From Caldilineales bacterium (GTDB lineage Bacteria; Chloroflexota; Anaerolineae; J102), in NCBI GenBank assembly GCA_013360575.1, contig JABWBG010000009.1, positions 1 through 33,756 on the forward strand: a DNA stretch of 33,756 bases, written 5' to 3'. Position numbers and translations under genes: made by a program. Below are positions 15,682-23,219 of this stretch, piece by piece. Positions within the stretch are counted from its first letter, which is position 1; each line of letters opens with the position of its first letter. Under the pieces are notes generated by a model that did no database searches, was not told the origin of the DNA, and was given only the letters and a program-made list of their open reading frames with translations.

Positions 15682-16719
15682 TCAGGAGGTGAGATAGTGC
15701 TCCAGGGAGCGAACTTTGCACACCAGCTTGGGCAGCTCATCGATGGTCACATAGCCGGGCCGGGCGTTGATCACATCGGGGATGCGGTTGACGATCTGCG
15801 AACTGGTGCCCAGAAGCGTGGGAGGCCTGTCATTGCGCAGGTGAATGGTGGGCGTGCCCCTGATCAGCCACTCGTTGATGTCATACTCCCCCGGCTCATA
15901 GACTTTGGCCGTCTGCGTCGCCTGGAACAGGATGCCCTCGGCGGTTTCGATCACGATCGTATTGTCCAGCCCCGTCACATCCCCGGCCGGGATGATCCGG
16001 TTGAATGCTTTGCAGGGCAGATCGTGATCGAGAATGATCGGCCTGACGCTCTCGGTGATGCTTTTCGTCGTCAGCCCCAGGCCCGCGATCTGGTTTTCCA
16101 GATCCATGCGCAGACAGACCACCTCGTCCCCCAGCGGCAGCTTTTCCTTTCGCTCGATCATGGCGTAGATATCATCGGCTTTCCTGCCCACTGCATAAAA
16201 TTCCGCCACCATCGGGCCTAATTCATCCATGTTGATCATGGCGCGGCCCTCGACCGACTCGATCCGGTGGGATGCGCCGGTCAGGGCGGTGATCAGGTTG
16301 ACCCAGAACACGTCCTGCATGCCCGAACCGGTCACAGTGACCCCGTTTTCCTTGGCGATTTGATCCAGTTTGGCGGCGATGGCGGGGCTGGATGTCCAGG
16401 CATAGGAGGCTTCCTCGGAAGTGGTGATCACGTTGAGGCCCGCTTCCAGGCACCGTTTGACGTGGGGATAGATCTTCTCCATGGCGGTGGCAACGGCGAT
16501 GAGCGCGATGTCGGCTGAGGTCTTGGCAAGCACCTCATCGGCGTTGTCGCTGATTTGAACGTTCAGTTTGCGACCGCTGCCGATGACATCACCCAGATCC
16601 TGGCCCACGTTTCTCAGGTCGATGGCGCCGGTGATAATGACGCCTTTGTCAACCATGAAACGGGCGATGTCTCGACCGATATTGCCAACTCCGTAGGATA
16701 TTGCTTTGATTTTTCGCAT
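15682..16719 (-). CDS. DapB-fold NAD(P)H dehydrogenase, 2,4-diaminopentanoate dehydrogenase-like
   Basis: A 345-residue protein with an N-terminal Rossmann motif (SYGVGNIGRDIARFMVDKG, GxGxxG at residues 10-15) and GAIDLRNVGQDLG, as in dihydrodipicolinate reductase N-domains. The rest (ITTSEEASYAW, VTGSGMQDVFWVN, EFYAVGRKADDI) resembles the 2,4-diaminopentanoate dehydrogenase family rather than DapB itself, which is shorter. Characterised members oxidatively deaminate an amine next to a side chain. It sits 79 bp downstream of the aldolase, in the middle of the GntR operon. An amine dehydrogenase role would fit a nitrogen-compound pathway. That role is inferred. Confidence 0.75.
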   Translation of the reverse strand: MRKIKAISYGVGNIGRDIARFMVDKGVIITGAIDLRNVGQDLGDVIGSGRKLNVQISDNADEVLAKTSADIALIAVATAMEKIYPHVKRCLEAGLNVITTSEEASYAWTSSPAIAAKLDQIAKENGVTVTGSGMQDVFWVNLITALTGASHRIESVEGRAMINMDELGPMVAEFYAVGRKADDIYAMIERKEKLPLGDEVVCLRMDLENQIAGLGLTTKSITESVRPIILDHDLPCKAFNRIIPAGDVTGLDNTIVIETAEGILFQATQTAKVYEPGEYDINEWLIRGTPTIHLRNDRPPTLLGTSSQIVNRIPDVINARPGYVTIDELPKLVCKVRSLEHYLTS

Positions 16720-16798
16720 GTTCAGACCTCGAAAGAATGGTTGGCGGCTCGACTGAGCTCGCCGAAGCCGGCACTGGCGGCGATGATGTCATCGGCCA

Positions 16799-17569
16799 TC
16801 AGGCGGCGGCGTGTGTTGATGAGGCGGGGAAGAGGACGCGGTGCAGCCCGGCCACCACCTCTTCGGGATGGGGCGCCTGCCACACCCGGCGGCCAAAGGC
16901 CACGCCCGCGGCCCCGGCAGCCACTGCATCGCCGGCCACCTCCAGGGTGTTATCATCGTTGCCGCTGCTTGGCCCGCCGGCCACGATCACCGGCAGGGCG
17001 GTGGCGGCGACCACCTGGCGAAAGGCGACGATATCGCCGCAGTAGTTGGTCTTGATGATGTCCGCGCCCACCTCCATCCCGATGCGCGCGGCGTGGGCGA
17101 TCTGTTCCGGCTGATAGAACTGTTCCGGCGGGGGCATCATCTCGGCCACCACAGGCAGGCCCAGGCTGTGGCACTGCTCGATCAACTGGCCGAACCATTG
17201 CAGCAGGAAAGGCTCGCCCCCGCGGCCAAAAAAGATGGAAACGGCTACCGCGTCGACATCCATGCGCAGCGCCGTGGAGGCCGTCACGACCGGGATCTCC
17301 TGGCGCGCCTCGGCGCTGAGGCCGGCGCTGACGCTGACGCGCAGCACGATGCCGACCTGCGGCGGGATCAAATCTGCCACCTGGCGCAGGAATCCGGGTG
17401 TGACCAGCAGGGCAGTGGCCCCGCCGGCCAGCACGGCGGATGTGATCTGCCGGGGGCGGTCGATGCCGGTCACCGGCCCCAGCCAAGGCCCATGATCGAG
17501 GGGAACGAGGAGGCAGCGGCGGTGGGGGCCAACGAGGAGTCGTTGCATGCGTCTTTGTTTTCCGATCAT
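16799..17569 (-). CDS. Class I aldolase, DhnA/LsrF family
   Basis: The 256-residue TIM-barrel protein has LLVPLDHGPWLGPVTG (about residues 20-35), the entry motif of DhnA-type class I aldolases. GADIIKTNYCGD holds the likely Schiff-base Lys, and LPVIVAGGPSS and GVAFGRRVWQ form the phosphate-binding end. Relatives include class I fructose-bisphosphate aldolase, LsrF, and ADH synthase. The ATG at 17569 overlaps the kinase stop (ATGA), so it is translationally coupled to the FGGY kinase, and the two enzymes probably act in sequence: phosphorylation, then C-C cleavage or thiolysis. A longer frame upstream to 17707 lies inside the kinase gene and is not used. The substrate is unknown. Confidence 0.85.
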   Translation of the reverse strand: MIGKQRRMQRLLVGPHRRCLLVPLDHGPWLGPVTGIDRPRQITSAVLAGGATALLVTPGFLRQVADLIPPQVGIVLRVSVSAGLSAEARQEIPVVTASTALRMDVDAVAVSIFFGRGGEPFLLQWFGQLIEQCHSLGLPVVAEMMPPPEQFYQPEQIAHAARIGMEVGADIIKTNYCGDIVAFRQVVAATALPVIVAGGPSSGNDDNTLEVAGDAVAAGAAGVAFGRRVWQAPHPEEVVAGLHRVLFPASSTHAAA

Positions 17570-19071
17570 TTCTGCTGCTCCGGGAAGGGTGAAGGGGGCG
17601 GGACGTGGTCGGGCGCTGCTTCTTGCGCGGCAAAGGCGCTGAAGCGGCGATAAGCGGCGTAGGCGGCGGCGTAGGCGGGGGCCAGCGGGGGCCGGCGTCT
17701 GACCCAACGCGGGGGCCCAAAGGTGCGTTCCAGGGCGACGGCCATCTCCTCTTGGCCCAGGGCCTGCTGGCAGAGGGCGTAGAGGGCGCGGGTGACCGTT
17801 TCTTCGGCGGTGTAGATGGCGGCGTCGTGGCCGCAGGCATCGGCGATGATCTGGGCCAGGCCGGGCGTGTTGGCGCCGCCGCCGGCCAGGGCCAACTCGG
17901 TCACGGGCAGGCCCATCTCGGCGTAGATGTCCAAGAGGTGGCGCAGGCTGAAGGCCACGCCCTCCATGACCGCCCGCGCCAGGTGTCGCGGTTCGTGGCT
18001 CAGCCGCAGCCCGTAAAACCCGCCGCGGATCTCATCCGACCAGTAGGGGCTGCGTTCGCCGGCCAGATAGGGCAGGAAGATCAGCCCCTCCGCGCCCGGT
18101 TCCACCGCCAGGGCCTTTTCTGCCGCCTGCGTGAAGCTGACCTCCGGCGATTGCTGGCCGAAGAATTGTTGGTGCATCCAACTGAGGGCGGCGCCGGTGG
18201 TGGAGGAAACGCCGCCGGCCAGGCGATAGGGGGGGAGGAAGGGGTAGATGTACAGCCGGTCGGCCCGATCCTGCGCGCGCTGACCGGGGGCAAGGGCCAT
18301 GAACACCATGGAGGAGCTGCCCAGCGAGCAGACGACGCGGCCTGGCCGGGGCGGCGCGCCGGTGATGAGGGCGGCGACATCGCCCACGCCGGTGAGGATG
18401 CCGGCGGCGGGATTCAGGCCCAGCTCGGCGGCGAGGGCGGGGCGGGGCGAGGCGATGATCGCATCCGCGGGCAGGATGGGGGGCAGCACGCTGGCGTCCA
18501 GGCCGACAAAGGCCAGGCGATCCAGCGCCCAGGTCTGCGTAGGCCAATCGAGCAGGGCGGCGCCGCCGCATTCGGTCAGGTCGGTGGCCAGCAGGCCCGA
18601 GAGGCGGAAACGGAGATAATCCTTGGGCCAGAGGATGGCCGCGGTGCGCTCCAGGACATCGGGACGGTGGCGGCGCAGCCACAGCAGCTTGGGCAGGGTG
18701 TAGGTGCTGTTGAGCTGGTAGGGCGGCAACTGGTATCGCTGCTGCAATAGCTCGGTCTCGACGTGGGCGCGGCGATCCAGCCAGAGGATCGTCGGCGACA
18801 GCGCGGTGTGCCCCGCGTCCAGCAGCACGGCAGAGTGCATCTGGCCGGTGAAGGCGATGGCTGTGAGCTGATCCAGGCGCAGGCCCTGCGCGCGCAGAGC
18901 CTGCGTGGCCGCGCAGAACGCGGCCCACCAGGCTTCGGGATCGCCCTCGGCCCAGCCGGGCTGGGGGGTGGCATAGGCGTAGCGCTGCGTGGCCACGGCC
19001 AACGTCTGGCCGGCCGCGGTGTAGACCACAGCTTTGAGGGCGGAGGTGCCCACATCCACCGCCAGCAGCAT
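17566..19071 (-). CDS. FGGY family carbohydrate kinase (xylulokinase-like)
   Basis: The 501-residue protein starts LLAVDVGTSALKAVVY, the phosphate-1 motif of FGGY kinases. FTGQMHSAVLLDAG and ILWLDRRAHVE are XylB-like substrate loops, GVGDVAALITG carries the catalytic Asp231, and LAGGGANTPGLAQIIADA is the adenosine motif. It phosphorylates a sugar or polyol using ATP. The start at 19071 is preferred over a GTG at 19095 because AGGAG lies 8 bp before it and the family match begins there. It follows the regulator gene directly and overlaps the aldolase gene. The last 50 residues are Pro/Ala rich and poorly conserved. Whether the substrate is xylulose is doubtful, given the neighbours. Confidence 0.87.
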   Translation of the reverse strand: MLLAVDVGTSALKAVVYTAAGQTLAVATQRYAYATPQPGWAEGDPEAWWAAFCAATQALRAQGLRLDQLTAIAFTGQMHSAVLLDAGHTALSPTILWLDRRAHVETELLQQRYQLPPYQLNSTYTLPKLLWLRRHRPDVLERTAAILWPKDYLRFRLSGLLATDLTECGGAALLDWPTQTWALDRLAFVGLDASVLPPILPADAIIASPRPALAAELGLNPAAGILTGVGDVAALITGAPPRPGRVVCSLGSSSMVFMALAPGQRAQDRADRLYIYPFLPPYRLAGGVSSTTGAALSWMHQQFFGQQSPEVSFTQAAEKALAVEPGAEGLIFLPYLAGERSPYWSDEIRGGFYGLRLSHEPRHLARAVMEGVAFSLRHLLDIYAEMGLPVTELALAGGGANTPGLAQIIADACGHDAAIYTAEETVTRALYALCQQALGQEEMAVALERTFGPPRWVRRRPPLAPAYAAAYAAYRRFSAFAAQEAAPDHVPPPSPFPEQQK

Positions 19072-19091
19072 GGGCGCGTCTCCTGTCACGG

Positions 19092-19862
19092 TCACGCCCC
19101 CACCGCCAGCGAGGCGGAGCGGACGACGTATTTGTAGCGGTCGCCGCGGCTGACCATGCGGGTGTATTCGACCGGCGCGCCATCGTCGGAATAGATGGTG
19201 CTTTCCACCAGCAAGAGAGGGGAGCCGGGGGCCGTCTGCAGCAGTTCATTTTCGCGATCGCTGCCGGCAATGGCCTGGATGGTCAACTCGGAACGGGCGA
19301 AGGTGACGCCCTGCCGGCGCAGCAGCCGCCACAGGGAGACTTCGGCTTCGATCTCGGCGGCGGTGAGCGTCACCTGCGGGGGCAGGCGCAGATGGGAGAT
19401 GGAGAGGATCGTGGGTTCCTCTTCGATCAGGCGGAGGCGTTCGACGATCCAGACCCAGGCGCCAACGGACAGTTGCAGGGCCGCGGCCACATCTCCCAGG
19501 GCCGGCTCCTGGCGGAGGGAGAGCAACCGCGAGCCGGCGCGCAGGCCGGCCGCTGCCAATTCTTCGGAGAAACTGCGCAACTGGGTCAATTCGCGCTGCA
19601 CTTTGGGCCGGGCCACAAACGTGCCCTTGCCCTGCTGCGATACCAGGTAGCCCTCGCGCACCAGTTCGTTGATGGCCCGCCGCACCGTGATCCGGCTGAC
19701 GTTGTAGGCCTCGCAGATCTCACGTTCGGTGGGGATGAGATCGCCTTCTCGCCAATGGCCTTGCTCCAGCGGTTCCAGCAGGGCCTGGCGTAGTTGGTGG
19801 TATAGCGGCACGGGCGCGTCCCGGTCGATGGCGGTTGAATCGAGAATGGTCAAGTTTCCCAT
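19092..19862 (-). CDS. GntR family transcriptional regulator, HutC subfamily
   Basis: A 256-residue regulator. The winged helix-turn-helix (about residues 15-84) has VPLYHQLRQALLEPLEQG, IPTEREICEAYNVSRITVRRA and LVSQQGKGTFVA. The UTRA effector domain follows (about 100-250), with SIYSDDGAPVEYTRMVSRGD-like C-terminal sequence seen as TIYSDDGAPVEYTRMV. HutC regulators bind short palindromes and are released by a pathway metabolite. An operator copy lies in its own promoter (19902-19921), consistent with autoregulation, and three more copies precede the neighbouring operons. The start at 19862 (ATG) is chosen since AGGAG precedes it; a GTG at 19877 is possible. It leads the kinase-aldolase-dehydrogenase operon. 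Its effector is unknown. Confidence 0.9.
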   Translation of the reverse strand: MGNLTILDSTAIDRDAPVPLYHQLRQALLEPLEQGHWREGDLIPTEREICEAYNVSRITVRRAINELVREGYLVSQQGKGTFVARPKVQRELTQLRSFSEELAAAGLRAGSRLLSLRQEPALGDVAAALQLSVGAWVWIVERLRLIEEEPTILSISHLRLPPQVTLTAAEIEAEVSLWRLLRRQGVTFARSELTIQAIAGSDRENELLQTAPGSPLLLVESTIYSDDGAPVEYTRMVSRGDRYKYVVRSASLAVGA

Positions 19863-19901
19863 GTTGCTCCTGTTCACGTGGTTTCGAGTGGATCAATTTA
19901 T

Positions 19902-19921
19902 TATGTTGTTATAATAAGTTG
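19902..19921 (-). promoter_or_regulatory. GntR-type operator, copy 3 (own promoter of the regulator)
   Basis: Core TTGTTATAATAA at 19906-19917 on the plus strand, with the left arm TATG identical to copies 1 and 4. It lies 7 bp after the -10 of the gntR operon promoter, so it covers the predicted start of transcription. Confidence 0.7.
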
Positions 19922-19928
19922 ATGTGCG

Positions 19929-19957
19929 AGTTTAACACAATGCTACCAGGATGTCAA
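19929..19957 (-). promoter_or_regulatory. Promoter of the gntR-kinase-aldolase operon
   Basis: On the minus strand, TTGACA (19957-19952) and TAAACT (19934-19929) are separated by 17 bp. It lies just after the terminator of the sugar importer operon and just before operator copy 3. The same two hexamers and spacing recur at 31324-31352. Confidence 0.75.
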
Positions 19958-19963
19958 CAGAAT

Positions 19964-20001
19964 CGAAAAAAACACAGCAGCGCCGGACCTTTACCGGCTG
20001 C
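19964..20001 (-). terminator. Rho-independent terminator of the sugar importer operon
   Basis: On the minus strand, a GC-rich stem (GCAGCCGG pairing with CCGGCGCTGC, with a small bulge) is followed by seven T (A-run at 19966-19972). The stop codon of the importer ATPase (19991-19993) lies in the loop. It separates this operon from the gntR promoter. Confidence 0.75.
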
Positions 20002-21088
20002 CATCGGCGAGGAGGGCTTCGCTGGCAGCGTCGAAGATGCGCAGGCTGGCGGGGGCAAAGTTCATCCACACCGCCGCACCGATCTCCATGCGCACCATCG
20101 CCCCGACAATGGCCTTGACGCTGTTATCGCCGCATTGCAGGGTGAGCAACGTCTCTTTGCCCAGCACTTCGGAGATGTAGACCGCGGCCGGCAGCGCGCC
20201 CGGCAGGGGCGCCAACTTGATCTGGATGTCTTCCGGACGGATGCCCAGCATCACCGGCAGGTGGTCGGGCGCGGCGGCGAGCTGGGCGCGTATCGCCGGC
20301 GACAACGGATAGGTGAAGCAATCGGAGGCGATCTGCCAGGTGTGTTTGTCCAGCCGGCCGGGCAGGAAATTCATGCCGGGACTGCCCAGAAAACCGGCCA
20401 CAAAGATGCTGTTGGGATGCAGATAGACCTCTTCGGGGTAACCGGCCTGCAGGACGCGGCCCGCGTTCATCACCACCAGCTGATCGGCCAGGGTCATCGC
20501 CTCGGCCTGATCGTGGGTGACGTAGACGGTGGTGACGCCCAGATCGCACTGCAGGCGCTTGAGTTCGGCCCGCATGCTGACGCGCAGCTTGGCATCCAGG
20601 TTGGAGAGGGGTTCATCCATGAGGAAGAGATCGGGCTGGCGAACGATGGCGCGCCCGATTGCCACCCGCTGCATCTGCCCGCCGGAAAGCTGCCGCGGCA
20701 GGCGATCGAGCAAGTCGCTGAGGCCGAGGATGGCCGCGGTCTCGGCCACACGCGCCTTGATCTCTTTGCGCGACATCCCGCGCGCGGCCAGAGGGAAGGC
20801 GATGTTCTTGAACACGGTCATGTGCGGGTAGAGGGCGTAGCTCTGGAAGACCATGGCGATGTTGCGCTCCCAGGCGGGCACATACGCCACTTCTTTTTCG
20901 CCGATGATGATTTCGCCGGCGGTCGGCTCCTCCAGCCCGGCCAACATGCGCAGCAGCGTGGTCTTGCCGCAGCCCGAAGGGCCGACGAGCACGGTCAATT
21001 TGCGGTCGGGGAAGTCGAGGGTGATGTCGTCGACGGCCACCGCATTGTGAAAGCGTTTGGCCAGATGGCGGACGGAGACTTTGCTCAT
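19991..21088 (-). CDS. CUT1-type sugar importer ATPase (MalK/UgpC/MsmX family)
   Basis: The 365-residue protein has Walker [10 protein letters not shown] (36-44), the Q-loop in [25 protein letters not shown] (from 134), Walker [13 protein letters not shown] (from 154) and the switch His in [17 protein letters not shown]-terminal OB-type (TOBE) regulatory domain follows with LGIRPEDI. It energises the two permeases encoded just upstream. The frame is open upstream to 21865 through the permease gene, but family similarity begins at the ATG at 21088. The 23-bp gap has no strong ribosome binding site. Such ATPases can serve several importers. Confidence 0.93.
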   Translation of the reverse strand: MSKVSVRHLAKRFHNAVAVDDITLDFPDRKLTVLVGPSGCGKTTLLRMLAGLEEPTAGEIIIGEKEVAYVPAWERNIAMVFQSYALYPHMTVFKNIAFPLAARGMSRKEIKARVAETAAILGLSDLLDRLPRQLSGGQMQRVAIGRAIVRQPDLFLMDEPLSNLDAKLRVSMRAELKRLQCDLGVTTVYVTHDQAEAMTLADQLVVMNAGRVLQAGYPEEVYLHPNSIFVAGFLGSPGMNFLPGRLDKHTWQIASDCFTYPLSPAIRAQLAAAPDHLPVMLGIRPEDIQIKLAPLPGALPAAVYISEVLGKETLLTLQCGDNSVKAIVGAMVRMEIGAAVWMNFAPASLRIFDAASEALLADGSR

Positions 21089-21111
21089 GATCTGATCTGT
21101 TGAGTTGGCAG

Positions 21112-21963
21112 TTAATACTTCACGGATCCGGCGGTGAGGCCGCGGATCACCCAGCGCTGGAAGATGAGGACGATGGTGATCACCGGCAGGATCGCCAGCA
21201 CCACCCCGGCGGAGATCCAGGTCCATTGCTGGCGGAAGGCGAAAGAGAAGTTTTGAATGGCCACCGGGATGGTCTGCACATCTTTGATGCCCAGGGTGAC
21301 GACCGAGGCCAGCATGAACTCGCCGTAGGATCCGATGAAGGCGAACATGCCCGCGGCAAACATGCCGGGCAACGAGAGGGGGAGGATGACGCGCAGAAAG
21401 ATCTGGAACGGGCGATAGCCATCCACTTTGGCCGCGTCCTCCAGTTCGAAGGGCAGCTCGGCGAAATAGCTGGCCAGCAGCCAGGTGGCCAACGGCACGC
21501 TGTAGAACACATTGGGGATGACCATGGCGGGCAGGGATTTGAGCAGGCCGATCTCTTTCAGCAGCACGAAGGTGGGGGCGATGGTGACCACGGGGGGAAT
21601 CATGGCCCCCAGTTGCAGCAGCACCAGGGATTGCACCTTGAACTGGAAGCGCAGCCGCGCCACAGCGTAGGCGGCGGTGGCCGAAACCACCAGACAGAGG
21701 ATGGCGGTGGAGAGGGAGACCAGGAAGCTGTTGCCCAGCGGCGTGAGGAAGCCCAGCTCGTCGATGACGTTGCGGTACGCGTTCAGCGTCGGCTCCTCCG
21801 GCCAGAGCTGGATGGGGATCAGATATTCGCTGCCCATCGGCTTCAGCGAGGTGCTGAAGACCCAAAAGAGGGGGATCAGGCAGAAGAGGGTGATGACGAT
21901 CGTGGTCAGCAGGGCCAGCGTACGATCGATGCGCTTGGCGTTGCGTTGCAGCCAGGATTTCAT
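21112..21963 (-). CDS. CUT1-type sugar importer permease (MalG/UgpE type)
   Basis: A 283-residue membrane protein with six predicted hydrophobic segments, starting near residues 15-35 (TLALLTTIVITLFCLIPLFW). The cytoplasmic EAA loop is seen as ELEDAAKVDGYRPFQIFLRV with ILPLSLPG, where the ATPase docks. Its ATG overlaps the stop of the other permease by 4 bp (ATGA), so their translation is coupled. It works with the second permease, the binding lipoprotein and the ATPase to import a carbohydrate or related solute. Nothing in the sequence gives the substrate. Confidence 0.92.
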   Translation of the reverse strand: MKSWLQRNAKRIDRTLALLTTIVITLFCLIPLFWVFSTSLKPMGSEYLIPIQLWPEEPTLNAYRNVIDELGFLTPLGNSFLVSLSTAILCLVVSATAAYAVARLRFQFKVQSLVLLQLGAMIPPVVTIAPTFVLLKEIGLLKSLPAMVIPNVFYSVPLATWLLASYFAELPFELEDAAKVDGYRPFQIFLRVILPLSLPGMFAAGMFAFIGSYGEFMLASVVTLGIKDVQTIPVAIQNFSFAFRQQWTWISAGVVLAILPVITIVLIFQRWVIRGLTAGSVKY

Positions 21964-23123
21964 GCGCCTTTGAACCTCAGGTTTTTGCGGATGCGGCTGA
22001 CATAGAAGACGCCGAGCAGCAGCACGATCAGGAAAACGACCACGCCGTAGGCCGAGCCAAGGCCAAATTGGGCGCGGCTGAAGTAGAATTTGTAGGCCAG
22101 GGAGCTGAGCGTCTCTGTGCTGACGCCAGGCCCCCCGCGGGTGAGGCCGTAGATCAGGTCGAAGGTGCGGATGGCGTCCATGCCCCGGAAGAGCAGGGCC
22201 ACGGCGATGGTTGGCGTCAGCAGGGGCAAGGTGATGCGGCGGAAGCGATAGAACCCGCGGGCGCCATCCACTTTGGCCGCGTCATAGATGTCTTGGGGGA
22301 TGATGGCCAGCCCGCCGATCATGAGGATGGCGATCATCGAGGACATCTTCCAGATGTCGGCGACGATCACCGCGTGCCGCGCCAGAATCGGATCGACCAG
22401 AAAGATAGGCACTTTTTCGAGGACGCCCCACTGCACCAGCAGGCTGTCCAGACCCACATCGGCGTTGAAAAACCATTTCCAAATGGCGGCGGAAATGATC
22501 GGGGGGATGGCCCAGGGGATGATGATGATCGAACGAAGCACGCCGGCCAGGCGTCCGCCCACCCAGAAGGTAGTCATGGCCATGCCCAGCCCGATCCAGA
22601 ACTCGAAGAAGACCGCCACGCCCGTGAAATAGAGGGTGTAGCCCAGGGCGGCGCGGAAGTTGGGGCTGTTCCACACGCTGATATAGTTGCGCAGCCCGAT
22701 AAAGGTTTCACTGCTCCATGCGGTGGTGTATTCCAGGGTGTGCAGGCTGTAGATGAGTGTCTGCGCGATCTGATAGTAATAGAAAAGGAAGATGCCGACC
22801 ACTGCCGGCAGGATGAAGAGCAGCGCCAGCTCTGGCTCGCGCAGGTTGAGACGGCGCACCCGCCCCAGCCCGATGCCGAGCATGAGGCTGCCCGCCAGCG
22901 CCAGCGCGGCCGGGGCCGCGGCCAGCCCTGGACGCACGACGAAGACCAGGGCCGCGAGCACATACAAACCGCCCACTGCTGCCGTCAGCCCGCGCCAGCG
23001 CGTGCGCATCTGCCGGGCGGCGGCCCACGCCCGCGCCAGCATGACCAGCCCTAGGAAGATCAGGCCTACGATCAGAATATAAACCAGCAGAATACGCGCA
23101 ACGGACAGGAAAGTTGTTTCCAA
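21960..23123 (-). CDS. CUT1-type sugar importer permease (MalF/UgpA type)
   Basis: The 387-residue protein is longer than the usual 290-310 residues of UgpA-type permeases. The excess is at the N-terminus, where about 90 residues form two or three extra hydrophobic segments (VYILIVGLIFLGLVML, then AAVGGLYVLAALVFVV, then ALALAGSLMLGIGLG), as in MalF-like proteins with added helices. The conserved part begins near ELALLFILPAVVGIF. The EAA loop is IYDAAKVDGARGFYRFRRITLPLL. Its stop overlaps the next permease start. It follows the binding protein gene after 96 bp that contain a strong hairpin. Confidence 0.9.
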   Translation of the reverse strand: METTFLSVARILLVYILIVGLIFLGLVMLARAWAAARQMRTRWRGLTAAVGGLYVLAALVFVVRPGLAAAPAALALAGSLMLGIGLGRVRRLNLREPELALLFILPAVVGIFLFYYYQIAQTLIYSLHTLEYTTAWSSETFIGLRNYISVWNSPNFRAALGYTLYFTGVAVFFEFWIGLGMAMTTFWVGGRLAGVLRSIIIIPWAIPPIISAAIWKWFFNADVGLDSLLVQWGVLEKVPIFLVDPILARHAVIVADIWKMSSMIAILMIGGLAIIPQDIYDAAKVDGARGFYRFRRITLPLLTPTIAVALLFRGMDAIRTFDLIYGLTRGGPGVSTETLSSLAYKFYFSRAQFGLGSAYGVVVFLIVLLLGVFYVSRIRKNLRFKGA

Positions 23124-23144
23124 TGCACTAACTCGCGCAATATC

Positions 23145-23165
23145 AATTATTAATCATTAATAATT
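23145..23165. repeat. AT-rich perfect palindrome in the importer operon
   Basis: A 10-bp perfect inverted repeat around one central base (23155), made only of A and T in the arms (ATTATTAAT type). It lies between the binding protein and permease genes next to the 23175-23208 hairpin. It could be a protein-binding site or an internal promoter region. It does not match the TTGTTATAATRA operator. Confidence 0.5.
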
Positions 23166-23174
23166 AATAAATTT

Positions 23175-23208
23175 GGCGAGGGCGGAGAAACGAACCTCCG
23201 CCCTCGCC
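23175..23208 (-). terminator. Intercistronic hairpin after the sugar-binding protein gene
   Basis: A perfect 13-bp stem (23175-23187 with 23196-23208) with an 8-nt loop begins 12 bp after the lipoprotein stop. On the minus strand it is followed by AAATTTATTAATT, a weak T-rich tail. It probably lets only part of the transcripts pass, or protects the lipoprotein message, so the binding protein is made in excess. Confidence 0.65.
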
Positions 23209-23219
23209 AGGCGAAGGGG

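Noticed and set aside
21089-21865. Upstream extension of the sugar importer ATPase frame
   Set aside because: The extra 259 codons overlap the permease gene and encode Arg/Gly/His-rich sequence; ATPase homology begins exactly at 21088.
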